DNA from: Demequina capsici
GTDB taxonomy: Bacteria; Actinomycetota; Actinomycetes; Actinomycetales; Demequinaceae
Reading direction: 5' to 3'
DNA length: 64,000 nucleotides
Assembly: GCF_032102965.1 (NCBI RefSeq)
Contig: NZ_CP134880.1
Location: 1,674,001-1,738,000 of the forward strand
A program made the position numbers and the translations under genes. Positions 54,898 to 64,000 of this stretch are shown piece after piece. How positions within the stretch are numbered: the stretch's first letter is position 1; every line of letters begins with the position of its first letter. The notes below the pieces were generated by a model. The model had not been told where the DNA came from. It searched no databases and saw only the letters and a list, made by a program, of their open reading frames with translations.

Positions 54898-55386
54898 TCA
54901 GCCCTGCTGCGAGCCGTCCTCCGCGGGACCCGAGGCCATGCGCCCCCTCGCGTCCTTCGCGATCGCCCGCAGGGAACGGAACGCCTGCCACTTGGACATC
55001 CTCGCGTCCGCGACCTTGTCCTCATGCAGGCCCGCGACCTCGTCGAACTCCTGACCGCCGGACAGCAGCGTCAGCACCACGCCGGGGGCGCTGTCAAGGG
55101 CCAGGCCCGGAGGCAACGACTGCCCGCGCACGCCCTGCATCCACTGCACCGCGGAGATCTGGCCGTCCCGACGGTCGAGCACGACCACAGGCATCTCCTT
55201 GACGAAGTTGGACACGACCTGGCCGACACGGGCGGCCATCTCGTCCGACGTGTCGTCCAGCACACCGAGCGAGCCCCCTGACGTCAGGATGACACGCCCT
55301 TTGCAGCCGCCCATCGCCATGACCGCGGCGAGGACCCTCTGATCCATCACCGGCGTGAACACCGCGAGGATCTCGGCGTACGCCAC
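54898..55386 (-). CDS. Unknown protein coupled to hisB (162 aa)
   Basis: GTG start overlaps the hisB stop by one base (TAGTG), so it is co-translated with hisB. Starts [19 protein letters not shown]; contains [16 protein letters not shown] and a C-terminal helical stretch ([20 protein letters not shown]). No known family or catalytic motif recognised. Placement inside the histidine operon may be only transcriptional. Confidence 0.75.
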   Translation of the reverse strand: MAYAEILAVFTPVMDQRVLAAVMAMGGCKGRVILTSGGSLGVLDDTSDEMAARVGQVVSNFVKEMPVVVLDRRDGQISAVQWMQGVRGQSLPPGLALDSAPGVVLTLLSGGQEFDEVAGLHEDKVADARMSKWQAFRSLRAIAKDARGRMASGPAEDGSQQG

Positions 55387-55985
55387 TAGAGCGCGCCCTT
55401 CGTGGACGGGATGCCGGTGACGCGCGGGTCGTCGGCCACGGCGGCGCGCAGCGCACGCGCCAACGCCTTGAACTGCGCCTCGACGATGTGGTGCGGATCG
55501 CGGCCCGACAGCACGCGCATGTGCACGCAGATGCCCGCGTGATGCGCGATCGACTCGAGCGCGTGCGCCGTGAGCGAACCCGCGTAGTTCCCGCCGATCA
55601 GGTGCGTCGCCTGGCCCACGGGCTCGCCCGTGTGCACGAAGTACGGCCGACCGGACACATCGACCACGCACTGCGCGAGCGCCTCGTCGAGCGGCACGAG
55701 AGCGTCGCCGAAACGAGAGATCCCGGCCTTGTCCCCCAACGCCTGCTTGAGCGCCTCGCCGATGCAGATCGCGACATCCTCCACCGTGTGGTGGGAGTCG
55801 ATGTGGACGTCGCCCGTCGCCTTCACCGTGAGGTTCATCAGCGAGTGCTTGCCGAGCGCCGTCAGCATGTGGTCGTAGAACGGCACTCCGGTATCGATGT
55901 CCGTGACCCCCGCTCCGTCCAGATCCAGCTCGACGAGCACCTGCGACTCGCTCGTGGCCCGTTCGATGCGACCCGTGCGGCTCAT
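55386..55985 (-). CDS. hisB: Imidazoleglycerol-phosphate dehydratase
   Basis: 199 residues, monofunctional form. Metal-binding [17 protein letters not shown] and [20 protein letters not shown]. Start overlaps the hisC stop (ATGA). Confidence 0.97.
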   Translation of the reverse strand: MSRTGRIERATSESQVLVELDLDGAGVTDIDTGVPFYDHMLTALGKHSLMNLTVKATGDVHIDSHHTVEDVAICIGEALKQALGDKAGISRFGDALVPLDEALAQCVVDVSGRPYFVHTGEPVGQATHLIGGNYAGSLTAHALESIAHHAGICVHMRVLSGRDPHHIVEAQFKALARALRAAVADDPRVTGIPSTKGAL

Positions 55986-57076
55986 GCGACAACCTCCAGC
56001 AGCGCGCTGCGGAACAGCGCCATCTCCTGCGCCGTGCCGATCGACACCCGCAGCCAACCTTCGGGACCTGTCACGCGGATCAGCACGCCGCGCTCCAGAA
56101 GACCCTCGAACACCTTCTTGCGGTCCTCGAACGGGCCGAAGAGCGCGAAGTTCGCGTCCGTGTCGGCCACCGTGAAGCCCTGAGCCCTCAGCCACGCGAC
56201 GGTGTCGTCCCGTTCGGCCCTGATCTCGTCCACCTGCGCCTGCAGGTCCCTGTGATGAGCCAGAGCGGCCCGCGCCGTCGCCTGCGTGATCTCGCTCAGG
56301 TGGTACGGCAGACGGACGATCTGCAGCGCGTCGATCACCTCAGGCGTCGCGGCCAGGTAGCCGAGCCGCCCCCCCGCCAGCGCGAACGCCTTGGACATCG
56401 TGCGGCTCACGACGAGATTCCAGTGCTCAGGCATGAGGCTGAGCGCGCTCGGCACGCCGCGATGACGGAACTCGGCGTAGGCCTCGTCCACGACCACCAC
56501 GCAGCCGCCCGGCACCTCCGCCGCCGCACGGCACAGCGCCGCAGCCTCGCTCAGCGGCAGCGCGGTGCCCGTCGGGTTGTTGGGGCTCGCGACGAGCACC
56601 ATGACCGGCTGGATCTCCGCGATCGCCGCCACGGCCGCGTCCACGTCCAGCGTGAAGTCGTCCCTGCGTGGCAGCGTGACGTACTCGGTGAGGGTGTCGC
56701 GCGCGTACTCGGGGTACATCGAGTACGTGGGCGCGAAGCTCAGCACCTTCCGACCCGGCCCGCCGAACGCCTGATGGAGGTGCAGCATCACCTCGTTGGA
56801 GCCGTTCGCCGCCCAGACGTTGTCAGCACGCAGGAAGTCCGCGTGCGACTCGACGGCCAGGTAGCGGGCCAGGTCGGTGCGCAGCCCTACCGCGTCACGG
56901 TCCGGGTAGCGGTTCAACTCCACGCACGCCTTGCGGACGGCGGTGGTGATCGCGTCGACCACGACCGACGGCGGCGCGTACGGGTTCTCGTTGACGTTCA
57001 GGCGCGCCTTCACGGACAGCTGAGGTGCGCCGTAAGGCGTGAGGCCCGCAAGGTCCGGGCGGAGCGGGAGGGTCAT
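55982..57076 (-). CDS. hisC: Histidinol-phosphate aminotransferase
   Basis: 364 residues, PLP fold type [12 protein letters not shown] at the substrate end, NNPTG motif in [17 protein letters not shown] lysine in [17 protein letters not shown]. First gene of the hisC-hisB-unknown unit. TAGACT 7 bases before the ATG at 57076. Confidence 0.96.
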   Translation of the reverse strand: MTLPLRPDLAGLTPYGAPQLSVKARLNVNENPYAPPSVVVDAITTAVRKACVELNRYPDRDAVGLRTDLARYLAVESHADFLRADNVWAANGSNEVMLHLHQAFGGPGRKVLSFAPTYSMYPEYARDTLTEYVTLPRRDDFTLDVDAAVAAIAEIQPVMVLVASPNNPTGTALPLSEAAALCRAAAEVPGGCVVVVDEAYAEFRHRGVPSALSLMPEHWNLVVSRTMSKAFALAGGRLGYLAATPEVIDALQIVRLPYHLSEITQATARAALAHHRDLQAQVDEIRAERDDTVAWLRAQGFTVADTDANFALFGPFEDRKKVFEGLLERGVLIRVTGPEGWLRVSIGTAQEMALFRSALLEVVA

Positions 57077-57083
57077 GCGAGCG

Positions 57084-57089
57084 AGTCTA
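57084..57089 (-). promoter_or_regulatory. -10 box TAGACT of hisC
   Basis: TAGACT, 7 bases before the ATG; no ribosome site. Predicted leaderless promoter. Confidence 0.55.
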
Positions 57090-57115
57090 GTGGCGGCTCG
57101 ACGCTCAGCCGACGC

Positions 57116-58381
57116 TCAGCCGACGCCCACGTCGCCCGCGACGGTGAGCACCAGCAGCACCGCGTTCAGCGCCACGATCGCACCCAGGATGCTCCACGCG
57201 ACGGTCCTGGTGCCCGCCCCCGCCACGTGCATGCCCATGACCTCACGATCGGAGATGAGACGCACCAGCGGCACGAGCGCGAACGGGATGCCGACGCTCA
57301 GGACGACCTGCGAGACGACCAGCGCCCACGTGGGGCTCAGCCCGCTGCCGAGGATGATCAACGCGGGGATCAGGGTGATCGAGCGCCGCAGCGCGAGCGG
57401 GATCCGACGGTGGATCAGCCCGCTCATGATCGATGATCCCGCGTAGCACCCCACGGACGTGGACGCCAGCCCCGAGGCGAGCAGCCCGACCCCGAATGCG
57501 GCCGCGACGATCGGGCCGAGCGCGCGCTCGATCGCGTGGTAGGCGCCGTCGATCGAGTCGGTGCCTCCGACGCCGCGGAGCGCGCCCGCGGCGAGCATGA
57601 GCATGCCGATGTTCACCGTCCCCGCGATCGCAAGGCTCAGCGCCACGTCCCACTTGGTCGCGTGCAGCAGCTCCTTGAGGCGGCTGTGGCCGTGGCCGCT
57701 GCCGTGGCGGTCGCGCGACAGCGAGCTGTGCAGGTAGATCGCATGCGGCATCACGGTGGCGCCCAGCATCGAGGCGGCGAGCAGCACGGTCGGCGCGCCC
57801 TGGAACCGCGGCACCAGGCCCTGCGCCGCCTCCCCCCACTGCGTGTCGGTGAACAGCAGGCCCACCAGGAAGCCCACGGCGATGATCGACAGCAATGCCA
57901 TGATCACGAACTCGAACGGCCGTTGACCGCGCTGCGACTGCACGCGCAGCAGGCCCAGGGAGATGATGCCCACGATCAGGCCACCGAGCACCAGCGGGAT
58001 GTCGAAGAGCAGGCTCAGCGCGATCGCGCCGCCGATGACCTCCGCGAGGTCCGTGGCCGCCGCGACGATCTCCGCCTGGACCCAGAACGCGATCCGCGAG
58101 CCCTTGCCCAGCCGGCGACCCAGGAGCTCCGGGAGGCTGCTGCCGGTCACGAGACCCAGCTTCGCCGACGAGTACTGGATGAACACCGCCATCGCATTCG
58201 AGACGACCAGCACCCACATGAGCAGATATCCGTACTCGGCGCCTGCCGTGAGGTTCGCGGCGACGTTGCCGGGATCCACGTACGCGATCGCGGCGACGAA
58301 GGCAGGGCCGAGCAGCCCGCCGATGCGACGCGGCAGCGACGCCACGCGTCGCGCACGCGCCTCGACGTCCAATGCGTTCAC
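57116..58381 (-). CDS. mntH: NRAMP-family Mn2+/Fe2+ transporter
   Basis: 421 residues, 11 TM helices. Metal-site motifs: TM1 IAYVDPGNVAANL and TM6 GATVMPHAIYLHSSL. Proton-coupled import of divalent metal, usually manganese. GTG start at 58381 (VNALDVEARARRVASLPRRI). A DtxR/MntR-like palindrome lies upstream. Sits between hisC and recQ, breaking the his cluster. Confidence 0.95.
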   Translation of the reverse strand: MNALDVEARARRVASLPRRIGGLLGPAFVAAIAYVDPGNVAANLTAGAEYGYLLMWVLVVSNAMAVFIQYSSAKLGLVTGSSLPELLGRRLGKGSRIAFWVQAEIVAAATDLAEVIGGAIALSLLFDIPLVLGGLIVGIISLGLLRVQSQRGQRPFEFVIMALLSIIAVGFLVGLLFTDTQWGEAAQGLVPRFQGAPTVLLAASMLGATVMPHAIYLHSSLSRDRHGSGHGHSRLKELLHATKWDVALSLAIAGTVNIGMLMLAAGALRGVGGTDSIDGAYHAIERALGPIVAAAFGVGLLASGLASTSVGCYAGSSIMSGLIHRRIPLALRRSITLIPALIILGSGLSPTWALVVSQVVLSVGIPFALVPLVRLISDREVMGMHVAGAGTRTVAWSILGAIVALNAVLLVLTVAGDVGVG

Positions 58382-58423
58382 GGGGACTCCTTCGCGTCGA
58401 CCACCGAGGTCGAGGTTGAAAAG

Positions 58424-58437
58424 TGAGGCTAGCCCAA
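58424..58437. promoter_or_regulatory. DtxR/MntR-like box upstream of mntH
   Basis: TGAGGCTAGCCCAA matches 11 of 14 bases of the DtxR-family core TTAGGCTAACCTAA and centres on the palindrome GGCTAGCC. 43 bases before the mntH GTG. Metal-dependent repression is inferred. Confidence 0.4.
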
Positions 58438-58504
58438 CTCCCGACCTTCGCACACCAATGCCGGGCGTGTCCCCGCGACGCGCGGCGATGTCCGACGCAC
58501 GTCC

Positions 58505-58510
58505 TACGCT
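58505..58510 (+). promoter_or_regulatory. -10 box TACGCT of recQ
   Basis: TACGCT, 6 bases before the ATG at 58517; no ribosome site. Predicted leaderless promoter. Confidence 0.55.
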
Positions 58511-58516
58511 CGGGGC

Positions 58517-60694
58517 ATGACCGACGCGCCTGCCCCCTCGCTCCACGCCTCCACGGGGGCGACATCGCTCAGGGACGACGCGGAGGCCGCGCTGCGCCGT
58601 CTCGTGGGACGGGACGACGCCCGGCTGCGCGCCGACCAGTGGACGGCGATCGAGGCCCTCGTCGCGCGCCAGGCTCGCACACTCGTGGTCCAACGCACGG
58701 GGTGGGGAAAGTCCGCGGTCTACTTCGTGGCCACGCGCCTGCTCCGCGACGCAGGCGCGGGGCCGACCGTGATCGTCTCTCCCCTGCTCGCGCTCATGCG
58801 CGACCAGATCTCCGCCGCGGCGCGGGCCGGCATCCGTGCCGTCACCGTGAACTCCGCGAACGTCACCGAGTGGGACCAGGTGCATGCCGCCATCGCCGCA
58901 GGCGAGGTGGACGTGCTGCTGTGCTCCCCTGAACGGCTCAACAACCCGCAGTTCCGTGACGAGGTGCTCCCCCGGCTCGCCGCCGACGCCGGTCTCGTCG
59001 TGATCGACGAGGCCCACTGCATCAGCGACTGGGGACACGACTTCCGGCCCGACTACCGACGCATCCGCACGCTGCTCGCCGACCTCCCCGTCGGCATCCC
59101 TGTGCTCGCCACCACCGCCACCGCGAACGCGCGGGTGACTACGGACGTCGCTGAGCAGCTGGGCGTGACAGGAGGAGGCGCGCCGGCCGACGTCATGGTG
59201 CTGCGCGGTGCGCTCGATCGCGAGTCGCTCCACCTCGCGGTGCTGGACCTCCCGGACCCGGCGGCGAGGGTCGCATGGCTCGTCCAGTCGCTCGGCTCCA
59301 TGACCGGGTCCGGCATCGTGTACTGCTTGACGGTCTCCGCGGCCGAGGAGCTCGCCTCGCAGCTGCGGGCCGCGGGCCTCGAGGTCGGCGCGTACACCGG
59401 CCGCACCGACCCGGCCGAGCGCGAGCGCCTCGAGCAGGACCTCAAGGAGAACCGGGTGAAGGCGCTCGTCGCGACGTCGGCCCTGGGGATGGGCTTCGAC
59501 AAGCCCGACCTCGCCTTCGTGGTCCACCTGGGCGCACCGTCGTCCCCGATCGCCTACTACCAGCAGGTGGGCCGCGCCGGACGAGGAGTGGATCGTGCCG
59601 TCGTCGCGCTGCTTCCCGGCCGCGAGGACCGCGCCATCTGGGACTGGTTCGGATCCCAGGCCTTCCCCGAGGAGGACACCGTGCGCACGACGCTCGCGGC
59701 GCTCGATCCGGAGCGGCCCACGAGCATCCCCACGCTCGAGTCGATGGTGGACCTGAGCCGATCCCGCCTCGAGGCGATGCTCAAGGTGCTCGACGTCGAC
59801 GGCGCGGTGCGTCGGGTCTCCGGCGGCTGGCTCGCCACCGGCCGCCCCTGGGAGTACGACGCGGCACGGTACGCGCGCGTCCAGCAGGCGCGACTCGCGG
59901 AGCAGCGCACCATGGTCGCGTACCAGCAGGCGAGGACGTGCCGCATGGCGTTCCTGCGACGCTCGCTCGACGATCCCGAGCTCGACGACGGATGGACGTG
60001 CGGTCGATGCGACGTATGCGGCGGCGTCGCACTGCCACAGCCGCCCACCGCCGAGGCCGTCGCCGCGGCGCGGACCGGGCTCGACCGCGTCGGCACCGAG
60101 ATCGTCCCACGACGGCAGTGGCCCAGCGGCATGGAGAGCCTCGGCGTGAGCCTTCGTGGCCGCATCCCCGCGGACGAGATGGCGGAGACGGGGCGCGCGA
60201 TCGCACGTCTCGACGGCCTCGGCTGGTCCGGAGCGCTGCGGGACATATTCGCCGCGCGCGGCGAGGATGGCGCGCCTGTCGACGAGGAGACGCCTGCGTC
60301 GCTGAGGCACGCGGCGGCGCGGGTGCTCGACGAGTGGGAGCAGCGCGGACGCCTCGACGGCGTGGTCGGAGTCGCCTCCACCACGAGGCCTCGCATGAAC
60401 ACGCACCTGGTGAACGGCCTCGCACGGTACCTCGGCGTGCCGGTCCTCGGCTGGGTGGCCCCAGCCGCCGGTCGGGAGGAACCGATGCGGCACGACGTGA
60501 ACTCCGCGCAGCGGCTCGCGGGGGTCGTGGGCCGGCTGAGGCTGGCACCCGAGCCCGGAGCTGAGCTTGCACAGGCCAGGGTCCTGATGGTCGACGACTC
60601 GACCGACTCGGGATGGACGCTCACCGTCGCCGCACGCGAGGTGCGACTCGCAGGCGCCGCCGCGGTGCTGCCCTTCGTGCTCGGCGTGCGCTGA
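58517..60694 (+). CDS. recQ: RecQ-family DNA helicase fused to a phosphoribosyltransferase-like domain
   Basis: 725 residues. Helicase core about 20-370: Walker A variant QRTGWGKSAVYF, DEAH box VVIDEAHCISDWGHDFRPDY, TTATAN, and VGRAGRG. Zn-binding segment about 478-505 (CRMAFLRRSL...CGRCDVCGG). The last about 150 residues are not HRDC but PRTase-like: PVLGWVAPAAGREEP, then RVLMVDDSTDSGWTLTVAA (PRPP-loop-like) and RLAGAAAVLPFVLG. The fusion is known in actinobacteria; its purpose is unclear. Opposite strand to the his genes on both sides. Confidence 0.9.
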   Translation: MTDAPAPSLHASTGATSLRDDAEAALRRLVGRDDARLRADQWTAIEALVARQARTLVVQRTGWGKSAVYFVATRLLRDAGAGPTVIVSPLLALMRDQISAAARAGIRAVTVNSANVTEWDQVHAAIAAGEVDVLLCSPERLNNPQFRDEVLPRLAADAGLVVIDEAHCISDWGHDFRPDYRRIRTLLADLPVGIPVLATTATANARVTTDVAEQLGVTGGGAPADVMVLRGALDRESLHLAVLDLPDPAARVAWLVQSLGSMTGSGIVYCLTVSAAEELASQLRAAGLEVGAYTGRTDPAERERLEQDLKENRVKALVATSALGMGFDKPDLAFVVHLGAPSSPIAYYQQVGRAGRGVDRAVVALLPGREDRAIWDWFGSQAFPEEDTVRTTLAALDPERPTSIPTLESMVDLSRSRLEAMLKVLDVDGAVRRVSGGWLATGRPWEYDAARYARVQQARLAEQRTMVAYQQARTCRMAFLRRSLDDPELDDGWTCGRCDVCGGVALPQPPTAEAVAAARTGLDRVGTEIVPRRQWPSGMESLGVSLRGRIPADEMAETGRAIARLDGLGWSGALRDIFAARGEDGAPVDEETPASLRHAAARVLDEWEQRGRLDGVVGVASTTRPRMNTHLVNGLARYLGVPVLGWVAPAAGREEPMRHDVNSAQRLAGVVGRLRLAPEPGAELAQARVLMVDDSTDSGWTLTVAAREVRLAGAAAVLPFVLGVR

Positions 60695-60733
60695 CCGCGC
60701 GTCGCCGCCGTAGGGAGCCCGCCACAAGCGAGG

Positions 60734-62056
60734 TCAGCGGCGCTCAAGCCTCGCAGCGATGGCCTCGCCGTGCGCGGGAAGATCCTCTGCGTTCGCGAGC
60801 GCGACCACCTTCGCCCCGACGGCCGCCAGAGCCTCCGCGTCGTACTCGATGACCGACACCGCCTTGAGGAAGCTCGTGACGTTGAGACCCGAGGCGAACC
60901 GTGCGGTGCCGCCCGTGGGCAGCACGTGGTTGGAACCCGCGAGGTAGTCGCCGAGCGGGACCGGGCTGTGCGCACCCACGAAGATCGCGCCCGCATTGCG
61001 GATCCGGCCCGCGACCTCGCGCGCGTCCCGCGTGTGGATCTCCAGGTGCTCGGCACCGTACGCGTCGGCCACCAGGATCGACTGGTCCAGGCTTCCGGTG
61101 AGGATCACGGCGCTCTGCACGCCTGTCAGCGCCTCCTTGGTGCGCGCCACATGCTTCGTCGCCTCCGCGCGCCGCAGCAACGCCTGCTCCACACGTTCGG
61201 CCAGGTCCTCGTCGTCGGTGATGAGCACCGAGCCCGCCATCGGGTCGTGCTCGGCCTGGCTGAGCAGATCGGCCGCCACCAGGTCCGCGTCCGCCGAGTC
61301 GTCGGCAATGATCGCGATCTCCGTGGGCCCAGCCTCCGAGTCGATGCCGACGACGCCGTTGACCGCCCGCTTCGCGGCGGCCACGTACACGTTGCCGGGG
61401 CCCGTGATGACGTCGACCGGTTCGCACAGGACACCGCCGTCGTCCGCTGCGGCTCCATAGGCGAGCATGCCGATCGCCTGGGCGCCTCCCACTGCGTAGA
61501 CCTCGTCGATGCCCAGCAGCGCGCATGCGGCGAGGATCGTCGGGTGCACCGAGCCGCCGAACTCACGCTGCGGGGGGCTCGTGACGGCGATCGCCGTGAC
61601 CCCCGCCGCCTGCGCGGCCACGACGTTCATGACGACGGAGCTCGGGTACACCGCCAGCCCGCCCGGCACATAGAGACCCACACGTGCCACGGGGATCCAC
61701 TTCTGCGACACCGTCGCGCCCGGCGCCAGCTGCACGGACACGGGCGGCGGCACGGTCGCCACATGGAATGCGCGTACCCGGACGATCGCCTCCTCGAGCC
61801 CATCGCGCACGGCAGGGTCGAGCGTCGCGAGCGCCGACTCGATCTGCGCCGAAGGCACGCGCAGGGACTCGGGCACGGCGCCGTCGAAGCGCTCGCCGTA
61901 CTCGCGCAGCGCGGTCTCACCTCGCTCGCGGACGTCCGCGAGGATCGGCTCCACGGTACGCAGCGCCGCCGCCACGTCGACCTCGGCCCGAGGGACCACC
62001 TCGAGCAGCTCTCGAGCGGTGAGGTCACGGTCGCGCAGATCGATACGGCTCAGCAT
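60734..62056 (-). CDS. hisD: Histidinol dehydrogenase
   Basis: 440 residues, Zn-dependent, oxidises histidinol to histidine in two steps. VPVARVGLYVPGG-type region, VDVITGPGNVYVAAAKRAVN, SEAGPTEIAIIAD, SQAEHDPMAGSVL and the C-terminal GPLGDYLAGSNHVLPTGGTA-like block are all present. TAGGCT 6 bases before the ATG. Separated from hisC by mntH and recQ. Confidence 0.96.
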   Translation of the reverse strand: MLSRIDLRDRDLTARELLEVVPRAEVDVAAALRTVEPILADVRERGETALREYGERFDGAVPESLRVPSAQIESALATLDPAVRDGLEEAIVRVRAFHVATVPPPVSVQLAPGATVSQKWIPVARVGLYVPGGLAVYPSSVVMNVVAAQAAGVTAIAVTSPPQREFGGSVHPTILAACALLGIDEVYAVGGAQAIGMLAYGAAADDGGVLCEPVDVITGPGNVYVAAAKRAVNGVVGIDSEAGPTEIAIIADDSADADLVAADLLSQAEHDPMAGSVLITDDEDLAERVEQALLRRAEATKHVARTKEALTGVQSAVILTGSLDQSILVADAYGAEHLEIHTRDAREVAGRIRNAGAIFVGAHSPVPLGDYLAGSNHVLPTGGTARFASGLNVTSFLKAVSVIEYDAEALAAVGAKVVALANAEDLPAHGEAIAARLERR

Positions 62057-62062
62057 GCGACC

Positions 62063-62068
62063 AGCCTA
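62063..62068 (-). promoter_or_regulatory. -10 box TAGGCT of hisD
   Basis: TAGGCT, 6 bases before the ATG at 62056. Predicted leaderless promoter. Confidence 0.6.
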
Positions 62069-62110
62069 ATGGCGCGCGGTGCCCCGCCCTGCGGGACCCG
62101 ACGCCTGAGG

Positions 62111-62500
62111 TCAGCCCTCGGGGCGTCCACGCCCGATCCAGCCCAGGTGGGTGTGCTGGAACGAATCATCGTGCTTGAGCCCGTACCCGAGCGCGCGATC
62201 GACACCCACGTGGAAGAACCATGAGACGGCGATGAGGAGCAGCCAGCGGGACCAGCTGGACGCGTCCCAGCCGTGGACCGTCACGCCCCAGAGAAGCAGC
62301 AGCGACGGCAGAGCGTATGCGTGCACCAGGTTGTAGACGAAGGCGCCCACGCGGGTGCCCGCCACGTACCCCAGCGCACTGAGGTCGTACACGAGGAACA
62401 GCACCAGCGGCCACCACCATCCGCCGAGCGCGAGCGCGCCCGCGAGCGCGACGAGGGCGATCACCGCGCCTTCGGCGCGCTGCCAGAGCTCCGGGGTCAC
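62111..62500 (-). CDS. DUF4260 membrane protein
   Basis: 129 residues, three to four TM helices (VIALVALAGALALGGW, WPLVLFLVYDLSALGYV, LLLIAVSWFFHVGVD), ending HDDSFQHTHLGWIGRGR, the DUF4260 signature. Function unknown. GTG start at 62500, 6 bases after TAGCGT. Confidence 0.85.
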   Translation of the reverse strand: MTPELWQRAEGAVIALVALAGALALGGWWWPLVLFLVYDLSALGYVAGTRVGAFVYNLVHAYALPSLLLLWGVTVHGWDASSWSRWLLLIAVSWFFHVGVDRALGYGLKHDDSFQHTHLGWIGRGRPEG

Positions 62501-62506
62501 GGTACG

Positions 62507-62512
62507 ACGCTA
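62507..62512 (-). promoter_or_regulatory. -10 box TAGCGT of the DUF4260 gene
   Basis: TAGCGT, 6 bases before the GTG at 62500. Predicted leaderless promoter. Confidence 0.5.
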
Positions 62513-62595
62513 CCGGGCAGACGCGGCCGCGCGGCCGCTGGAACGAGGCCGACGCGCCGCCGAGGTCCGCGACCATCCACCCCGATCGAGGAGCA

Positions 62596-64000
62596 TCAGG
62601 CGAGGCAGCCGGGGCCCAGCACCGCCTTCAGGTCACCGTAGAGCGCGCTCGAGCGCGAGACACGGTACTGGTCGGCCACGGCCACCGTCACCGGGTCGCC
62701 CGATCCTGTGAGGACCAGCTTCACCTCGATTCCGCCGGGGTGCGAGGTGAGGATGGACCTCACCTCCTCGACGACGGGTGGCGTGGCGCGCACGGCCGGC
62801 AACGTGATGACCAGCGGCGACATGTCCTGGACCTGCAGGTTGGGGACCCTGAGCTCGACGGCCGAGTACTGCATGCCTCCGTCGCCGCGCTCGCGGGCCC
62901 GTGCCTTGATGACCAGCACCGCGTCGTCCGAGAGGTCCCTGGCGTATGTCTCGTAGGTCTTGCCGAAGAACGAGATCTCCGTCTCACCCGACAAGTCCTC
63001 GAGGGTGACGATCGCGTAGGCGTTGCCTGACTTGGCGATGCGGCGGTCGACCCTGGTGAGCAGGCCCGCGAAGGTCACCTGGTCGCCGTCGGAGACTCCA
63101 TGCGCGGGGGTCGCGGTGAGGATCTGATGCGACGCCTCGGAGCGTAGGACGTTCTCCAGCCCCGACAGCGGATGGTCGGACACGTAGAGCCCGAGCATGT
63201 CCCGCTCGAGGTTGAGCAGCGTCTTCTTGTCCCACTCGTCGATCGGCGGCACCACGACCGAGACACCGCCGCCCAGCTCCTCATCCATTCCGAAGAGGTC
63301 GAACTGGCCGGTGGCCTCCTGGCGCTTGACGCCCACCACGGAGTCGATGGCCTGCTCATGCACGGCGTTGAGGGAGCGCCGAGTGTGGCCTAGGGAGTCG
63401 AACGCGCCGGCCTTGATCAGCGAGTCGATGGTGCGCTTGTTGCACACCGCCGCAGGGACCTTGTCGAGGAAGTCGGAGAAGGACGTGAACCGGCCCTTCT
63501 CCTCGCGGGCCTTGACGATCTCGGCGACGACGTTCGCGCCGACGTTGCGCACGGCGGCCATGCCGAAGCGGATGTCGCTGCCCACCGCGGAGAAGAACGC
63601 ACGCGACTCGTTGACGTCGGGGGTGAGCACGCTGATGCCCATGCGACGACATTCGGCCAGGTAGAGGGCCGACTTGTCCTTGTCGGTGCCGACCGACGTG
63701 AGCAGCGCCGCCATGTACTCGGTCGGGTAGTGCGCCTTGAGGTACGCGGTCCAGAAGGACAGGACGCCGTACGCAGCGGTGTGGGCCTTGTTGAAGGCGT
63801 AGTCCGCGAACGGCAGCATGGTCTCCCACAACGCGTTGATCGCCTCGAGGGAGTAGCCGCGTTCGAGCGCACCGTTCTTGAAGGGCTCGAACTCCTTGTC
63901 GAGGATCTCCTTCTTCTTCTTGCCCATCGCGCGACGCAGCAGGTCTGCGGCGCCCAGGGTGTAGCCGGCGACGATCTGCGCGATGCGCTGCACCTGCTCC
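62596..64000 (-). CDS. dnaE: DNA polymerase III alpha subunit, C-terminal part (partial)
   Basis: About 468 residues visible; the N-terminus lies right of base 64000. Contains the end of the polymerase domain (YTLGAADLLRRAMGKKK, MLPFADYAFNKAHTAAYGVL, YPTEYMAALLTS), the helix-hairpin-helix region (AVRNVGANVVAEIVKAREEK), an OB fold (VTFAGLLTRVDRRIAKSG) and the C-terminal tau-binding region ending GPGCLA. Main replicative polymerase type DnaE1. Confidence 0.97.
   Translation of the reverse strand, partial: EQVQRIAQIVAGYTLGAADLLRRAMGKKKKEILDKEFEPFKNGALERGYSLEAINALWETMLPFADYAFNKAHTAAYGVLSFWTAYLKAHYPTEYMAALLTSVGTDKDKSALYLAECRRMGISVLTPDVNESRAFFSAVGSDIRFGMAAVRNVGANVVAEIVKAREEKGRFTSFSDFLDKVPAAVCNKRTIDSLIKAGAFDSLGHTRRSLNAVHEQAIDSVVGVKRQEATGQFDLFGMDEELGGGVSVVVPPIDEWDKKTLLNLERDMLGLYVSDHPLSGLENVLRSEASHQILTATPAHGVSDGDQVTFAGLLTRVDRRIAKSGNAYAIVTLEDLSGETEISFFGKTYETYARDLSDDAVLVIKARARERGDGGMQYSAVELRVPNLQVQDMSPLVITLPAVRATPPVVEEVRSILTSHPGGIEVKLVLTGSGDPVTVAVADQYRVSRSSALYGDLKAVLGPGCLA

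Noticed and set aside
57116..60727. Single open frame of about 1200 codons on the minus strand
   Set aside because: Only the part to 58381 is a protein (mntH). The rest is the antisense of recQ and shows no family resemblance.

Overview
The window is a 64 kb piece of chromosome from a high-GC actinobacterium, most likely of the order Micrococcales. The signs are the codon bias, the PriA-type HisA, the LysE/LysG-like exporter and regulator pair, the MetP/MetS transporter, DUF1844 beside infC, SseB, a DUF222/HNH (13E12-type) endonuclease, and many genes whose start codon sits 6 or 7 bases after a TANNNT box, which suggests leaderless mRNAs. Genus cannot be read from the sequence. No tRNA, rRNA, CRISPR array, integrase or transposase was seen.

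Left part (1-10.3 kb): the start of a DHA2 drug exporter (cut by the window edge), a GNAT acetyltransferase, two lipoproteins, a 55-residue small protein, and a pentose-phosphate block in which tal diverges from zwf-gnd. Then come a DUF4914 P-loop protein and a sugar O-acetyltransferase. The tal/zwf spacer and the region before the DUF4914 gene each carry a DosR/DevR-like palindrome.

10.3-25 kb: a CDF metal exporter, an NhaP-type Na+/H+ antiporter next to an ACT-domain protein, and a radical SAM gene with a perfect LexA box inside its promoter. These are followed by lipoproteins, a GNAT, the divergent argO/lysE - argP/lysG pair (the exporter carries an unusual repeat-filled loop), metP-metS-macrodomain, an alpha/beta hydrolase, an SSB-like protein, two coupled mini-ORFs and a DUF222/HNH gene with a hexapeptide-repeat tail.

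25-33 kb: a DEAD-box RNA helicase, a HAD-like protein, an unknown gene, an NmrA-type reductase, a TetR regulator plus GH2 glycosidase unit, and a VOC protein. 33-36.05 kb: a visibly lower-GC island with a membrane protein and its partner, a DUF2510 protein, a perfect 24-bp-arm inverted repeat, and a stand-alone HsdR-N-type nuclease. It ends in a strong terminator against pheT.

36-47.8 kb: pheST with a possible leader peptide, three diguanylate cyclases and a small membrane protein, a TrmH methyltransferase, and infC-rpmI-rplT with a probable AUC start and an attenuator-like hairpin. 48-51.3 kb: a two-gene cassette (membrane-anchored coiled-coil protein plus trypsin-like lipoprotein protease) present twice in tandem. 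This is the best candidate for an undescribed system here. 51.3-62 kb: sseB and a split histidine locus (hisD, hisC, hisB, unknown, hisH, CAP-domain protein, hisA), interrupted by mntH and a recQ-phosphoribosyltransferase fusion. Right end: a DUF4260 protein and the C-terminal part of dnaE.
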